A stretch of DNA of 64,000 nt from Prostheceraeus crozeri (taxonomy: Eukaryota > Platyhelminthes > Polycladida > Euryleptidae). The position numbers and the translations under genes are program-made. The stretch covers positions 1 to 64,000 of the forward strand of contig CAJQUW010014304.1 in NCBI GenBank assembly GCA_907163375.1. The letters run 5' to 3'. The notes under the pieces are model-generated. The model was not told where the DNA came from. It saw only the letters and a list, made by a program, of their open reading frames with translations, and searched no databases. Position 1 is the stretch's first letter. The number at the start of each line of letters is the position of its first letter. Positions 10,514-22,747 of this stretch are shown one piece after another.

Positions 10514-11528
10514 GTAGGCCTGATTTTTTAGTGTTGTCAGAAAATATGTGTAGCACTATAAATCACATAACAGCAATAAAACATTTTCAAATCTTAATTT
10601 GAGAAATAGGAGATAATGTGCTTTTCCTGACTGAAAATTATATTTCACCATCTGGGGTAACGCCCTAAGAAAGAAATTCTTAATGTCTCTATTACATGCA
10701 TATATTAGTAGCCATATTTATAGTCAACCCAACACACATGTCAGAACGACAGATCTCGTCATCATGATAAATAATTAGGTTCCAAGCACATTGCGAATAC
10801 CACCGAATAAAGAATCAAATCATTCGAATACTTGGATAGTGGAAAACCTTTAGATCAACGAATGTCAAGATTTGATAAGGTGAGAGGGCCACAGTTGTAA
10901 GTAATTCGACAAAAAACGAAAAACAGATGGTCAATGTTGTTGTGGATCACACATAGGGCCTTTCTATTGTTCTCGTAGAGCAATCAGGCATAAATAAGGC
11001 TGTGACTGCCGTCTGACATATAAGATATTTAAATGAGCATACGGGATCAGTACCCAGAAAAAGGATTTTTTTAAATACAAATTTTATCTCCTGAAGTACA
11101 AATCACATAGTCTGAATTACAAGTGGAAAATGCGTAGTCAAAGTGTACCTTTGATGCCGAATGACAGTGCATCAGATTGTGGGAAAAATAGGTGAAGGAG
11201 ACTTTTAATAATAATTTATCTTTCTTTGGCAGATACAACTATAGAAGAATGTACAAAATCCTCCCTAATGAAAGAAATGGTTAATAATTAACCAGTTTTC
11301 AATCCTCTAGAATAAAGCACAAAATAATCAGAATAAGCTGTACAATTGATATAAAATCCACTTACATCATCTTTGTCAAGTAGTTGTAGCTTGCCCGTTG
11401 TTTTCTTCCTCACAAGTCGTTCAGAGAAGCGATGATCTGCAGAAGTAAAAGCAGTGTAATATACGTGTCTTAGTCCACATGCGCAGAAAAATGATTAAAA
11501 TTTTAATTGAAAAAATAATTAGTCCTAT
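10514..11528. other. A+T-rich, no gene seen
   Basis: No supported reading frame, RNA gene or mobile-element motif in about 1 kb. Confidence 0.4.
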
Positions 11529-11790
11529 CATGTAGTCATTTTCTGCGAAAAGACGATGCATTATACTGACCCATTTTCCAGATAAAAGATTAGATTTTAA
11601 TCGAGAAAATAAATATCTTCCATCATGTAGTCATTTTCTGCAGAAAACAGTACTTTGCCGTTCAAGGTAGTCTGTATCATTGACCCATTCCAGATAAAAG
11701 ATTAGATTTTAATCGAGAAAATAATATCTTCCATCATGTAGTCATTTTCTGCAGAAAACAGTACATTGCCGTTCAAGGTAGTGAATCCTC
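11529..11790 (+). repeat. Short tandem array, unit about 95-111 bp
   Basis: The marker CATGTAGTCATTTTCTGC starts at 11529, 11624 and 11735, each followed by related sequence with AGATTTTAATCGAGAAAATAA. The second and third copies are nearly identical; the first is shorter. I see no coding potential. Confidence 0.8.
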
Positions 11791-12018
11791 TTTACAGTGA
11801 CGAAATTTTGAGAATTTTCAATCAATCAAATTAAAACATAAATTTTAAGATCCTTCCAGATCATAAGGAAGTCAATTGTCTCTTTAATAATGTGGCAAAT
11901 TTTGACCAATTTTAACAAAAATTTGATTACTTCTACATTTGACTCAATTTCAGTCAAGTCTAATGAGCCATGTGTCCTCTATCATATTCACATTCGATTG
12001 AGAGAATGCCTTCGGACA
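11791..12018. other. A+T-rich flank of the foldback element
   Basis: No gene seen. Confidence 0.35.
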
Positions 12019-12019
12019 A

Positions 12020-12482
12020 TAGTCCGGCAGCCAGCACGAGTTTCTGCAGGGAACGAGGCCGACAATGAGACTTTCACAGAATGATGTACACCTCATAGTC
12101 CGGCAGCAGCCAACACGAGTTTCTGCAGGGAACGAGGCCGACAATGAGACTTTCACAGAATGATGTACACCTCATAGTCCGGCAGCAGCCAACACGAGTT
12201 TCTGCAGGGAACGAGGCCGAAAGTGAGACTTTCACAGAATGATGTGCACCTCATAGTCCGGCAGCCAGCACGAGTTTGTGCAGGGAACGAGGCCGACAAT
12301 GAGACTTTCACAGAATGATGTACACCTCACAGTCCGGCAGCCAGCACGAGTTTGTGCAGGGAACGAGGCCGACAATGAGACTGTCACAGAATGATGTGCA
12401 CCTCATAGTCCGGCAGCAGCCAGCACGAGTTTGTGCAGGGAACGAGCCCGAAAGTGAGACTTTCACAGAATGATGTACACCC
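12020..12482 (+). repeat. 76-bp tandem array, left arm (6 copies)
   Basis: Copies vary by small changes and by a 3-bp CAG insertion that gives the 79-bp forms. Each unit runs from TAGTCCGGCAG to the next CACCTCA. Confidence 0.85.
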
Positions 12483-13049
12483 TATGCCTACTACGAATCA
12501 GCACGTCTGCCGAGTTCTAGTGGGATCCTCTTCTTGTCAGACAGGATCAAAGAAAAACACATGTAAATCCATTGGGGCGCACATTGCAGTTTCTTATTAA
12601 AATTAAATTTTGTATGTTTTCTCTGATTGAACGAAACGCACTGAGCCCAGAGTCATAATTTTTGACATGGAATGTCTTCAGGTCATTTCCTATTATGTGC
12701 ATGTGCTTTTATCATGCTTCTGATCGGCAATGTATGTGAGAATGTGGTTGAAAGTTGAAAAATTGCGCAAAATGTTTGTGTTTGACGACATTAAGAGGCT
12801 CACTCAATTCAAAATGTGCCTAGCTTTATAGACAGGGGTGCATGAAAATGAACGAAAATTACCTGAAGACACTGCATGTCGAAAATTATGAATCTAGACT
12901 TAATACTTTTCAGTTGATAAGAGAAAACATGGGAAATTTCATTTTAACCAGAAACTGCAATCTGCGCACCACTGCATTTACATGTGCTTTTCCTTGACAG
13001 GAAGAAGAACTCACTAGAACTCGGCAGACGTGCCGATTCGTAGTAGGCA

Positions 13050-13582
13050 TAGGGTGCACATCATTCTGTGGAAGTCTCATTGTTGGCTTTGTTCCCTGCA
13101 GAAACTCGTTCTGGCTCCCGAACTATGAGGTGCGCATCATTCTGTGAAAGTCTTATTCTCGGCCTTGTTCCCTGCAGAAACTCGTACTGGCTCCCGAACT
13201 ATGAGGTGCACATCGTTCTGTGAAAGTCTCATTGTCGGCCTTGTTCCCTGCAGAAACTCGTGCTGGCTGCCGGACTGTGAGGTGTACATCATTCTGTGGA
13301 AGTCTCATTCTCGGCCTTGTTCCCTGCACAAACTCGTACTGGCTGCCGGACTATGAGGTGCACATCGTTCTGTGAAAGTCTCATTGTCGGCCTTGTTCCC
13401 TGCAGAAACTCATTCTGGCTGCCGGACTGTGAGGTGTACATCATTCTGTGGAAGTCTCATTCTCGGCCTTGTTCCCTGCACAAACTCGTACTGGCTGCCG
13501 GACTATGAGGTGCACATCATTCTGTGGAAGTCTCATTGTCGGCCTCGTTCCCTGCAGAAAGTCATTCTGGCTGCCGGACTAT
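13050..13582 (-). repeat. 76-bp tandem array, right arm (about 7 copies, inverted)
   Basis: Reverse complement of the left-arm unit, with spacing near 76 bp. Alternation of two subtypes (copies with CACAAACTCG and copies with CAGAAACTCG) suggests local duplication of unit pairs. Confidence 0.85.
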
Positions 13583-14257
13583 AGTGATCTACTCATTTTC
13601 GTCCATCATAGTTTCGTAAAGACCATTCTAAATAGTGATGCAGTCTCACATAAATCTTTCGGTGTCTGCCTATAATACTTACAACCTCTGAAATGTAGAA
13701 GTGATTGAATACTCCCTTTCATATTGACATAATTTCATCATATTTTTGTCATAAGTTTTCATGATTTTCAAAAATTTAGTTAAATATTATTTAATAAGAA
13801 ATCAGGTTATTGCGTGTTGAGAGACATATTGCAATTTTCCATTTAGTTTGAATTATAGAATACATTGCCGCAGTTATTACCTAAATATCATTTAATAATA
13901 TTGTGTGACATATTATTTCTATTGAAAATTGATTATGATTCGTGTGAACAAAAGTATATAAGTAAGCTTATACGTTCAAATTATTCTGAAACACTATTTA
14001 ATAAAGTTAAACCACTTGTTTGAATGCTACATACCTTTATTCACACAAATCAGCTCAATTTTTAAATATTAATGAGATGTATCTGATGACCCAAAGGAGG
14101 GGGATAACAAAGTTGTCACTGTTCCTAACAGTACATTCCCAGTAAAAAAAGCCGAAGTCGGCCAGACTTTGGCGCCGAATTCCTGCCAGCTTTGGCAGTG
14201 GGAAAGGGAGCGGAAATTCAGCCGAGGTTGTCGTGCCGACTTCCACCCAAACAAATC
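13583..14257. other. A+T-rich, no gene seen
   Basis: No supported feature. It includes a G+C-richer patch (14140-14240) with a small CTGCCAGCTTTGGCAG hairpin. Confidence 0.35.
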
Positions 14258-14305
14258 CCGTCAACATACTACTTGATTCTGTTTCATCAAGTAGTATGTT
14301 GACGG
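14258..14305. repeat. Perfect 20-bp inverted repeat with 8-nt loop
   Basis: CCGTCAACATACTACTTGAT (14258-14277) is matched without error by its reverse complement at 14286-14305. It is too short for a known element; it could be the fused ends of an excised transposon or a transcription-linked hairpin. Confidence 0.9.
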
Positions 14306-16073
14306 TTATCATTATTAAATCTCGGGATATAAAAACACCTTTTTAACACTATTTAAATATTAATAGTCTACAAAGTATACTATTATATACTATTAAGTAT
14401 ACTACAATAGTCTACTATTATAGCCTACAAATCAGGATACTCATTATCCGGTGTTTCCTCACACTAGAGCCACATTCTTTGTCTTTTGATCCGCATACGA
14501 AGAGGTAGCTGGATCGAGTGTCCCTCGTCATTTCGTGTGAATTTTCTAGGGAATCCATATTTTCCACAATCCTGTAAAAAAAAGATGACATAATGAAATA
14601 TAGCACATACCTACGACACGACATTGTGGGTACCTATTAGACACAGAATTCGATGAATGAAGAAAAATAGAAATATGTTTAAACCACAGTTTATCGCTTT
14701 CGTATCTTTCTCTATGCTACAATCTGTATATACCACGTAGTGTAAACGCAGCGTAAAATCTGTCAATTGAAATAGTTGTAGCAGATAATTGAAGAAAAGT
14801 GAAAGATAATTGATGTGTTAAATGATAAAAACATCATTTCTGCGTATAAGCAATATTATTATTGCATATCAATATTATTGTAACAATTAGTTCAATAGAC
14901 AGATATAGCAAGTTAAATAAATATACAAATACTTCTTTGTCACCGCCCATAATCATAATAAATTATCAGTACTGCTCTAGTTTTAAATATCAAATAATAT
15001 TCTTATTTCATGAAATCAAGTTGCTAAGAATTCAGGATCTTTATCGGCATCCTACTATTCATTTTTCGATGTAATATATTTTTTGACCGCAAATATAACT
15101 TATAAGATTGTGATTTCGCGTTTCTTTCTAAATCACACACAATATAAATGTGATAACAATATAATGATGCCTACCAGTATGCGTCAGCCTATGCTATTGA
15201 TGTGTCAATTACACAATAACGATTTCAATAACCTCTAGACTTCAGACCACATGGGAAAGGCTGTCATTTTTTGTCACTACACATTCAATTATGAAAAATT
15301 GAAGAGAACTTAAATTTTTGATTATTCTAAAAATTGCCAATTGAAAATTTTAAATAGAGCTTGAAGTTTTGATTGATAATCAATAAACCATAACAACAGG
15401 TCCATAGATGTATGCATATTTGTTTAAATTGCGACTTCATAGTTCACAATTCAAGTAACTTTTGATCATTCACAATATATTTGTTGTTTTATAATTAATC
15501 ATAATGATTAATAATTAATATATGATAAAATGATATAAACAAAAATATAGAAACAAAATAACGTATAATGATTAATTAATATATCATATAATGATTACAA
15601 TATGAAAAAAAACGAAAGACGCCTTAGCTTATGTATTAGCCTACATTTGATTGTCAAAAAGTTTTCATTATGATTTCTCGGCATGCCTATGTTATACTAA
15701 CTTTCCATGCAGTGAATTAATTGCTTGGAGGCTGGTTTTATAACGTGAACGAAGGCCTATCATATAAAAAGATGTGATATTTGACTAATCGACCTTTAAG
15801 TCATCAAGGAAACGGAAATGATAAAAATTGGATATTAGTCCGCGAGCTACAGAAACTTTCTTCCTGAATTCGGCAAAAATTACTTAATAGCATGGATTTG
15901 TAGATCTTGAAATGCTGAATACAAAATTCATATTCTTGAATGTTACAGCCAGTCTCTTTCGCTTAAAGGTAAGGTTAAAGGATTCCCTTTGGAATCCAAG
16001 ACTGAAATTCAAGAAATATCTATGGATTGTGAAACACTTGACAGTTCCCCCACATTTTCTTTTTTGCAGAAAA
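14306..16073. other. A+T-rich stretch, no gene seen
   Basis: Very A+T-rich, with simple TA-rich motifs near 14360-14420 and AATTAAT/ATTAAT-rich sequence near 15480-15600. No reading frame has a recognisable motif. Confidence 0.4.
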
Positions 16074-16362
16074 GAAACTATTCATCAGAATGCCATGAAA
16101 TTTGAAACACGATTGAGTTCCGAATATCAACTTCGATACAAAAGTTGAAGTGAGTCACATGATTCAGCATTTTTTGTCTGAGAGACTCTACAGAATGAGT
16201 AAATTTCATGTTTTGATTTAATTTTGGTGATTTTACTCATGTTGCAGAGTCTCTCAGACATCAACTACTGAATCATGTGAGTCACTTCAACTTATATATA
16301 CGAAGTTGATGTTCGGAACTCAATCGTGTTTCAAATTTCATGGCATTTTGATGAATAGTTTC
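16074..16362. repeat. Long palindrome (130-bp arms, about 28-bp loop), MITE-like
   Basis: The left arm (16074-16203) begins GAAACTATTCATCA and the right arm (16232-16362) ends TGATGAATAGTTTC. The arms match over about 130 bp with roughly ten to fifteen differences. Such a near-perfect fold is typical of a small foldback or MITE insertion, or of the precursor of a small RNA hairpin. I see no target-site duplication and no coding sequence. Confidence 0.8.
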
Positions 16363-16862
16363 AAGACGTCATTATGTAAATTCTCCCAGTTTGTCATTCT
16401 CAATGTAATAAACAAGCAGACCAATGACATGAAGCTCATTTGTTTCACGCTGTCTAAGCAAGATAATACAACTTCACTTACAACACGATGATACAACTTC
16501 CCGGCGAGATCAAGCAGATTAAACGAAGACATTTAATACATTTTCAATCACAGTCATTATCCTGTTTAAAACAGTTTTCAATATGATAACATCTTCCTGC
16601 CAGTGATGTCATTGAAAAAAACACACCGCAAAGTATGCGGAAATCAATTTGAATTATTCTCATCGAGCACTCGCCGGATATGCATGATCTATGGTGATTC
16701 ATCATCGGTCACATATGTGACCAAATGTGACGAAGAATATGTCGCATTTTTAAACTACACAATCATTATCGTCATTAAAACATTTTTTAATCAAATTTTT
16801 TGGTACTGTAATAATCCTTGTTGCATTTCTAGTCGTTTGGTGTCAGTTTTGTTGTAGTTTTC
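16363..16862. other. No gene seen; short palindrome
   Basis: The only structure noted is GGTCACATATGTGACC near 16708, a perfect 16-bp palindrome. Open frames here carry no motif. Confidence 0.35.
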
Positions 16863-17092
16863 TAACGTTTTGCTTTTTTGTAGCTATTTTTTCATTTATT
16901 CACAACCCCCTATCGTGTTGAACTTCGTGAGCGGACTTCACTGTCTTTGTTGAAGCAGCAATTTCACGCCAACCGTCCAGACTTTCTATTGAACTTTGTA
17001 TTGATTTCTACGACAATTACCTAGACAATAGGTAGGATATCAGTGACTTTGCATTCTTCATTGCTATTGTACATAGAAATCTAATCTAAATT

Positions 17093-18317
17093 TTGTGTAA
17101 ATACGATATGATTATGTCACAACCGATATCTCCAGCGGAATCAGGCGATCGACGATGTGGAGTGTGTAAAAGTGTGATATCTGAATTGGACATCCATGTG
17201 GTTTGCGATAAATGTGACATATCTTTCATTCATGTTGTACTAGCCTTCCATCATATGAATTTGTTAAATATCTAAAAACAAAGCGCAAGTACACGTGTGA
17301 AACTTGTATGTACAACAGCTATCCTACAGACATTCAAAACATTACAAAACATATTGAATCACATCATAATCAACAGAACAGCCAAAAACACGATTATGAA
17401 GCCGAAATGGAAAAGCTAAAGAAAAAGCACATGCGAGAAAGAGAGGATCTGCTGAAATCGATTGAGACCTACGAACTACAGATAAAAGAAAATGATAAGG
17501 AGATTAAGGAGCTCAAAGCAGACATCATTCAAACTCGGTTTGCGGAAGTCAACGCGACTAGAGCAGAAACAAACCAATGTGAGGAAATTGAAGATGATGA
17601 AAACGAAGTAACTGATGACGATGATACAAATAAAGATGATGCAATTGAAGATATTGACAACTCCTTGAAAGAAATTAACTTGAAAATAAGAAAAATAAGT
17701 GATAACATCGATGAAATGCATTCACTGTAAAGGCTTTGCATGAAGACCGTTTCCGAACTGTACAATGGAGTCCACCAAATGCACGCTATGCATCATTCCT
17801 TCCAGCATCTGCACTACGTGACCAACCATTACGAAATGAACAGCAAACTCATCGACGAATCCAAGCAGATAACAAAGCTCAACAACAAGAGGTCCATCAA
17901 ACGTCCCAGCGTCGACATCAAAAACCCGAAAGACTTAAATCTTGCTACATTTGTGGAAGACGTGGACATATATCGTGGTATTGCTGGTACAACACCAACC
18001 GCTATGTCGCAAGGCCGATAGTACATCAAAGACCAATAATATATCGAAGAAACAGGCAAAACTTCAGACCCTATGAATGGACAAATGAACGAAGAATTCC
18101 AAGAAATCGTTATTATGGACAGCAAACAAATGGTAGACCACATCAACAAAATTATGAAAAGAGAAATTTCCAATGGCAAGATAATCAATTTAATGACTGA
18201 AACAGACATACAGCACCAAATCATCAAGAACAACCAAACAATCACTACAGAACACATGATGACAGACACGCATATTACTCACCACGTAATAACTACGATA
18301 ATAATCAATATTTTTGA
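17093..18317 (+). pseudogene. LINE ORF1: PHD-like finger, coiled coil, CCHC zinc knuckle
   Basis: The N-terminal block CGVCKSVISELDIHVVCDKC followed by YTCETCMYN forms a PHD-like C-x2-C...C-x2-C...C-x2-C pattern (17150-17320), interrupted by a frameshift near 17240. A Glu/Lys-rich coiled coil follows (17370-17720). After another frame change near 17730 comes a basic Gln/Arg-rich stretch with CYICGRRGHISWYC (C-x2-C-x4-H-x4-C, near 17950-17990), a nucleic-acid-binding knuckle. An in-frame TGA at 18198-18200 and a terminal stop near 18315 close it. ORF1 proteins of this kind bind the element RNA and form the transposition particle. The start is the first Met in frame; MSQPISPAE a few codons on is an equally good start. 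Confidence 0.75.
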
Positions 18318-18387
18318 TAAGTTGGAGGAAGGAGAGGATGAAATAATAGGAAAGGATGAAAGAGAACAATGAAAATTTATGAATATA

Positions 18388-21263
18388 GAATAGTTCTATG
18401 TAAATATAAACGGATTGAATGAGAATACAACTAGAAATAGTGATTTCTTACAGGATACACAAAATGCTGACATTATATGTCTTACGGAAACCCACTTAAA
18501 TGTTAACAATGAACAATCGGTGCAAGGAAATTACTCCAGTTTTCACACAAATGTAGAAAAAAATAATAATCGTGGGAGAAATATAAAAGGTGTTTCGATA
18601 TTCGTAAAAGAGATTGATAATATTTCACAGCCAAATGTTGAAAATTTGGTTAAAGAGAAAGGTAATTTACAAATACTCAAATTAAGTAGCACATATTGGA
18701 ATAATCTGCAGGATCTATTCTTGATTGTTTGTTATGTGGACAATCGCGATTCAAATTATAAAGACCAAGAATAATACGAAAATATTGAGCAATACATGGT
18801 TCAATTTAGAATGAAAAAGATCATAATGATCCGCGATTTCAATGGTAGAATTGGTAATGAAACCAATTATTCCAGCATGGGACTTTCTGATAGAAAATCA
18901 GACGACTTAATGATAAACACAATGGGCCGAGACTTAATAAATTTTTGCAATGAGACTTCTCTGATAATTGCAAATGGCAGATTGGAAAATAATTCTGAAG
19001 GTAGATGCACATATTATAGGTATCAAAATAATGAAGTACGGAAATCCGTGATTGATTACCTTCTTTTATCTGAATCGATGATAAATCATCTTACTTATTT
19101 TCAAATAATGGAGCCAGTTGTTTATACGGACCACTCCCCAATGCAAATCAAATTTCAAATTGAATTGAAATCGGAGTTTACGAAACAGGAGCAGCTTTCT
19201 AATCGAAAGTGTCATAGAAACAAATTGATAAAACCATATAAATGGACAAACGATGTTTCTAACTGCTTTGATAATGAAAAGTTTACAAAACAGTGTGAAA
19301 ATTTGAATAAAAAAATTCTGGAAAATAATTTGTCAGTTATTACTATTTATAAAGAATTAAATGCGATTAATTCATCATGTATCATGAACACTAAAAATCA
19401 AAATCGAAAGGTTGTTCTATCAAGTGAGACACGAGAATTTAGAAAAAAACATAAAAGAAATGTATCTCGCTGGAAACTATTCCCTACAAATGAAAATCTC
19501 ATTCAACTGATGGAAAGTAAAAGAATTTTGAATAAAATTGTAAAAGTGGATAGAAGAAAAGAAAAGCGAAATAGGCTAATACATTTGAAAAATGCACAAA
19601 TGAATCATGATTATAGACGATATTGGCAGCTAATTAATGAAAATAAGGATATTGCAAGGCTGAAACGTAGAAAATGTAGGTTAAATTCTTCAGAATTTCG
19701 TAACCATATTGTAAGCAACGACTCCAAGCTGTCAAGAAACATAGATATATCTCATGAATATGTACCAAAAATTTCTAAAGCCTGGTTAAGCATTGATCAT
19801 CTAGATAGTAGAATAACACAAACTGAAATAAAAAATGCTCTTAAAGAAGCAAAGCTACGGAAAACAAGTGGTCCAGACAAAATTGTCTACGAAGTATTAC
19901 AGTCATGTGAAAATTCCCCAAGGTGACGCGTTATCGCCAACTTTATTTAGTATTTATGTAAATGATTTTTTATTCATATCTTAGATGCTGACAAAACCAA
20001 ATTTGACCCAATAAAAATATTTGATTTCGAGGTGTCATCACTCATCTATGCTGATGATATACTGATAATGAGTAAGAGCAAACGTGGCTTGAGTAATCAA
20101 ATTGTAGCGCTTTACAAATTTTGTTCAGAAAATGGACTCAGCATCAATTATGACAAGACTAAGATTATGACTCATAATATCAGCGCTAAATTGAGTAAAT
20201 TAGATCTCAATCTTAATAACAGAAAGGTGTCCATTGAAGTTGTTGACAAATACAGATACTTAGGAATGTGGATATCAAAAAATAATAAATGCCATTTGGA
20301 ACAATTAACAGCCAAAGGTAAACAAGCTGCATATTTAACAGCTAAGCAGCTTAGAGAATTTGGCCAAGTTAGTGGAGATATTCCAAAAAATACATTTGAA
20401 ATGCTGACTTTATCAAAGATGAAATACTGTGCAGAATTTTGTTTCTTTAATAATTTAAAAAGTTTAGATCAACTGCAATTTCAATTTTATAAAAAGTATC
20501 ATCATTTAAAGCGGAATACTTCAAATTATTGTCTCATAGGTGAATTTGGAATACATCCAATGAGTTTTCATTTTTATAAATCAGCAATATGTTATTGGAT
20601 AAGAATCATACAAGCGATGACAGAAGCATCCTAAAGGAAGCATACCAGGCGATTTATTCAAATATTATTTCAAACGGACACGATAGTAGATACACATGGT
20701 GCTGGCGAATAATGCAATTGCTTACAAAACTTAGCCTATCTGAATTATGGGATACACAGTTCATTGTTGATAAACAATTATATTTAAGGACTACAAAAGG
20801 TCGCTTAGCTGATTATCATAGGGAACAGTGGATGTCTTCAGCAAAAAACAGCCATTCTGGGCTAAATTATTTGGAGTTATGTCTGTTTGACGATACTATT
20901 AAGTCATATCTAAATGTTGATATCGATTATAACTATATCAATATCATACTGAAGTATAGAGCATTAAACCACAACTTAGAAGTTGTCACCGGCATTTATG
21001 GAAATCGTTTGAGGTATGAAGAACGTCGATGTGAGCAATGCAGTGATTCACGGGTAGAAAATTTGCATCATTTTATGATTGAATGTTCAAGATATCAGAA
21101 ATTACGACAGGAACTAGCACCGATATTATGCCACTGCAAAAGTACAACTGAGTTTTACAAGTTGATGAACACGCATATTCCAAATAATCTTAAATGCATT
21201 GCTAAATTTTTTCAAAAAGCTGAAGAGTTGCGACAGCTACTACAGAGAACACAAACTGAATGA
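18388..21263 (+). pseudogene. LINE ORF2: APE endonuclease, truncated reverse transcriptase, C-terminal finger
   Basis: The endonuclease (18388-19150) shows FYVNINGLNENT, then ADIICLTETHLN with the catalytic Glu, IRDFNGRIG (the GDFN motif with Gly to Arg), and YTDHSPMQIKF with the SDH-type His. One in-frame stop lies at 18772. After the linker, SGPDKIVYEVLQ (near 19870) opens the RT. Then an internal deletion of roughly 400-500 bp near 19915 joins it out of frame to QGDALSPTLFSIYVNDF. The YADD box (20041-20060) and GLSINYDKTKIM follow. A frameshift near 20600 precedes the C-terminal region with CEQC...HHFMIEC (near 21030-21090), a CCHC-type finger. Because RT motifs 1 to 3, with the first catalytic Asp, are gone, this copy has no RT activity. 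Confidence 0.85.
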
Positions 21264-21473
21264 CATTTAGAAGCAAATTTTTCTCCTCTCCTTCCTGAAT
21301 ACGATTTCTTATATTGTTGAAATTGACCGCACGCTTGAAATGTACTTTTGATGTCTGAGTTTCAATAGTTGTGTTTGAAACACGAATGTTTTTGTTCACA
21401 CACATGTTCCCCATATTTTTCCATGTTTTCCAAAGTATTTGGAAATAAACATTTATTGACTTATTGACTTATT

Positions 21474-22747
21474 GGATTTCAAGCATACAAAAGTAAATTA
21501 TTTTTTGAGAATCCAAACAATTCAACATCAATACATATATAAAGTACTATCAGATTTCATAAGCATTTGAAACTATGAAACAAGTTTCTCGACACGTCTT
21601 AGCAATTTATATATCATGATTCGAGTATACTTAGCAAAACTTCAGGAAATATGCCGGCTTCATAAAAATCGAAACGTTGAGAAGTTTTGTTCTACATCTA
21701 CAAAGCGTGTCGCAGAAACTGTGCGATTAAAAAACACATAGTGAAAGGCATCCAGTAAGTTAAAAAGTTTCGAGAAATTTTCGAATTACCTGCACTTGAA
21801 TATTAATTAATAACAATGATAATTTTCCTGCAACTCTTTTTGCAGCAAAATTCGTAACAGACATACCATAACAATATCAATCAATCTAATGGAAAACTTG
21901 CAGACGGAAATTCTTGAAAACTGTGTTGCTACAACGAAGTTTCAAAGTAACAATTTTGGAAAATATTTTTACAAATACATGTATGTAGGATAAAGCTGAC
22001 AAAGCTTTGAAGCTCACAGTTTTTAGTTGCATTTCAAATCATCAATTCAACAGGAAAAAGAGTTTGGACAATCTTCTGGGTAATGCTTGATGTCTGTAAA
22101 GTCTTTCATAATGATTGAGTATTTACATTGCTGCCATACAAACAAAGCTAAGGCGATTGACAACGAATAGATGAAACAAATTAATAGTAACGTGCATCCT
22201 ATGCATATAACACAACTGTCACAAAATTAGTTTCGCAACAGGAAAACATTGAGCAAGTTTGTCTTGATGAAGTCCACTAGGGATGACGATCAAACAACAT
22301 AATGGGTAGTAAATTCCAATTGACAATGAATTGCTGGTAGAAAATATTTTCACGAGACTAAACGTTTAAAATTTTTGAAAACATTTCAAGTCACAACCAC
22401 AAGTCTGCAAGTTGAAGAAATTACCGGAGTCACAGGCAGTCAGTGAATATAAAGTGTTCCATACAGATATCAAGTCAAAGACATTGAAGGGTTGGAATTC
22501 TAGGGATTCTTAGATGGCTACGTAGGAATGCTCATATGCTGGCACTATCAATATCAAGAATGACCCATTTAACGAAGTTCCGGAGGGACTGAAGATATTT
22601 CACCAACATGTATTACTTCCTGAAAATAGAGAATAACATAAGAATATATTACAATAGTCTTTATTCGTAATTGTTGTTCATAAATGAAGATAGCAAGATC
22701 CCACACAATTGAATGTAAGCCTTTAAGTCATGTACATACACAAGCAT
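21474..22747. other. No gene seen
   Basis: A+T-rich flank of the LINE without a supported frame or repeat. Confidence 0.4.

Larger units (their letters stand above)
12019..13582. mobile_element. Foldback-type element with 76-bp subrepeat arms
   Basis: The left end ATAGTCCGGCAG is mirrored by CTGCCGGACTAT at the right end. The left arm has six copies of a 76-79-bp unit (starts near 12020, 12096, 12175, 12254, 12330, 12406). The right arm has about seven copies of the same unit in reverse orientation (13050-13582). Inside the arrays the arms continue as an imperfect inverted repeat to about 12700 and 12845, around a 150-bp centre. Long inverted arms made of short direct repeats are the hallmark of foldback DNA elements. 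There is no transposase, so it is nonautonomous. I see no target-site duplication. Short frames within the arrays are repeat by-products. Confidence 0.75.
16863..21473 (+). mobile_element. LINE (non-LTR retrotransposon), CR1/Jockey-group, near full length but internally deleted
   Basis: The order is 5' UTR, ORF1 (PHD finger, coiled coil, CCHC knuckle), ORF2 (APE endonuclease, RT remnant, C-terminal Cys/His finger) and 3' UTR. The 3' end carries AATAAA and then repeats of TTATTGACTTATTGACTTATTG (20-nt form shown in pieces near 21440-21473). A microsatellite-like 3' end in place of poly(A), and a PHD finger in ORF1, are known in the CR1/L2/Daphne part of the Jockey superfamily. The 5' boundary is approximate. 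There are several frame changes and a deletion in the RT, so the copy cannot move by itself. Confidence 0.8.

Noticed and set aside
12019-13675. Repeated 60-75-codon frames with CTSFCESLIVGLVPC-like text
   Set aside because: They are translations of the 76-bp foldback subrepeat, whose length is not a multiple of three.
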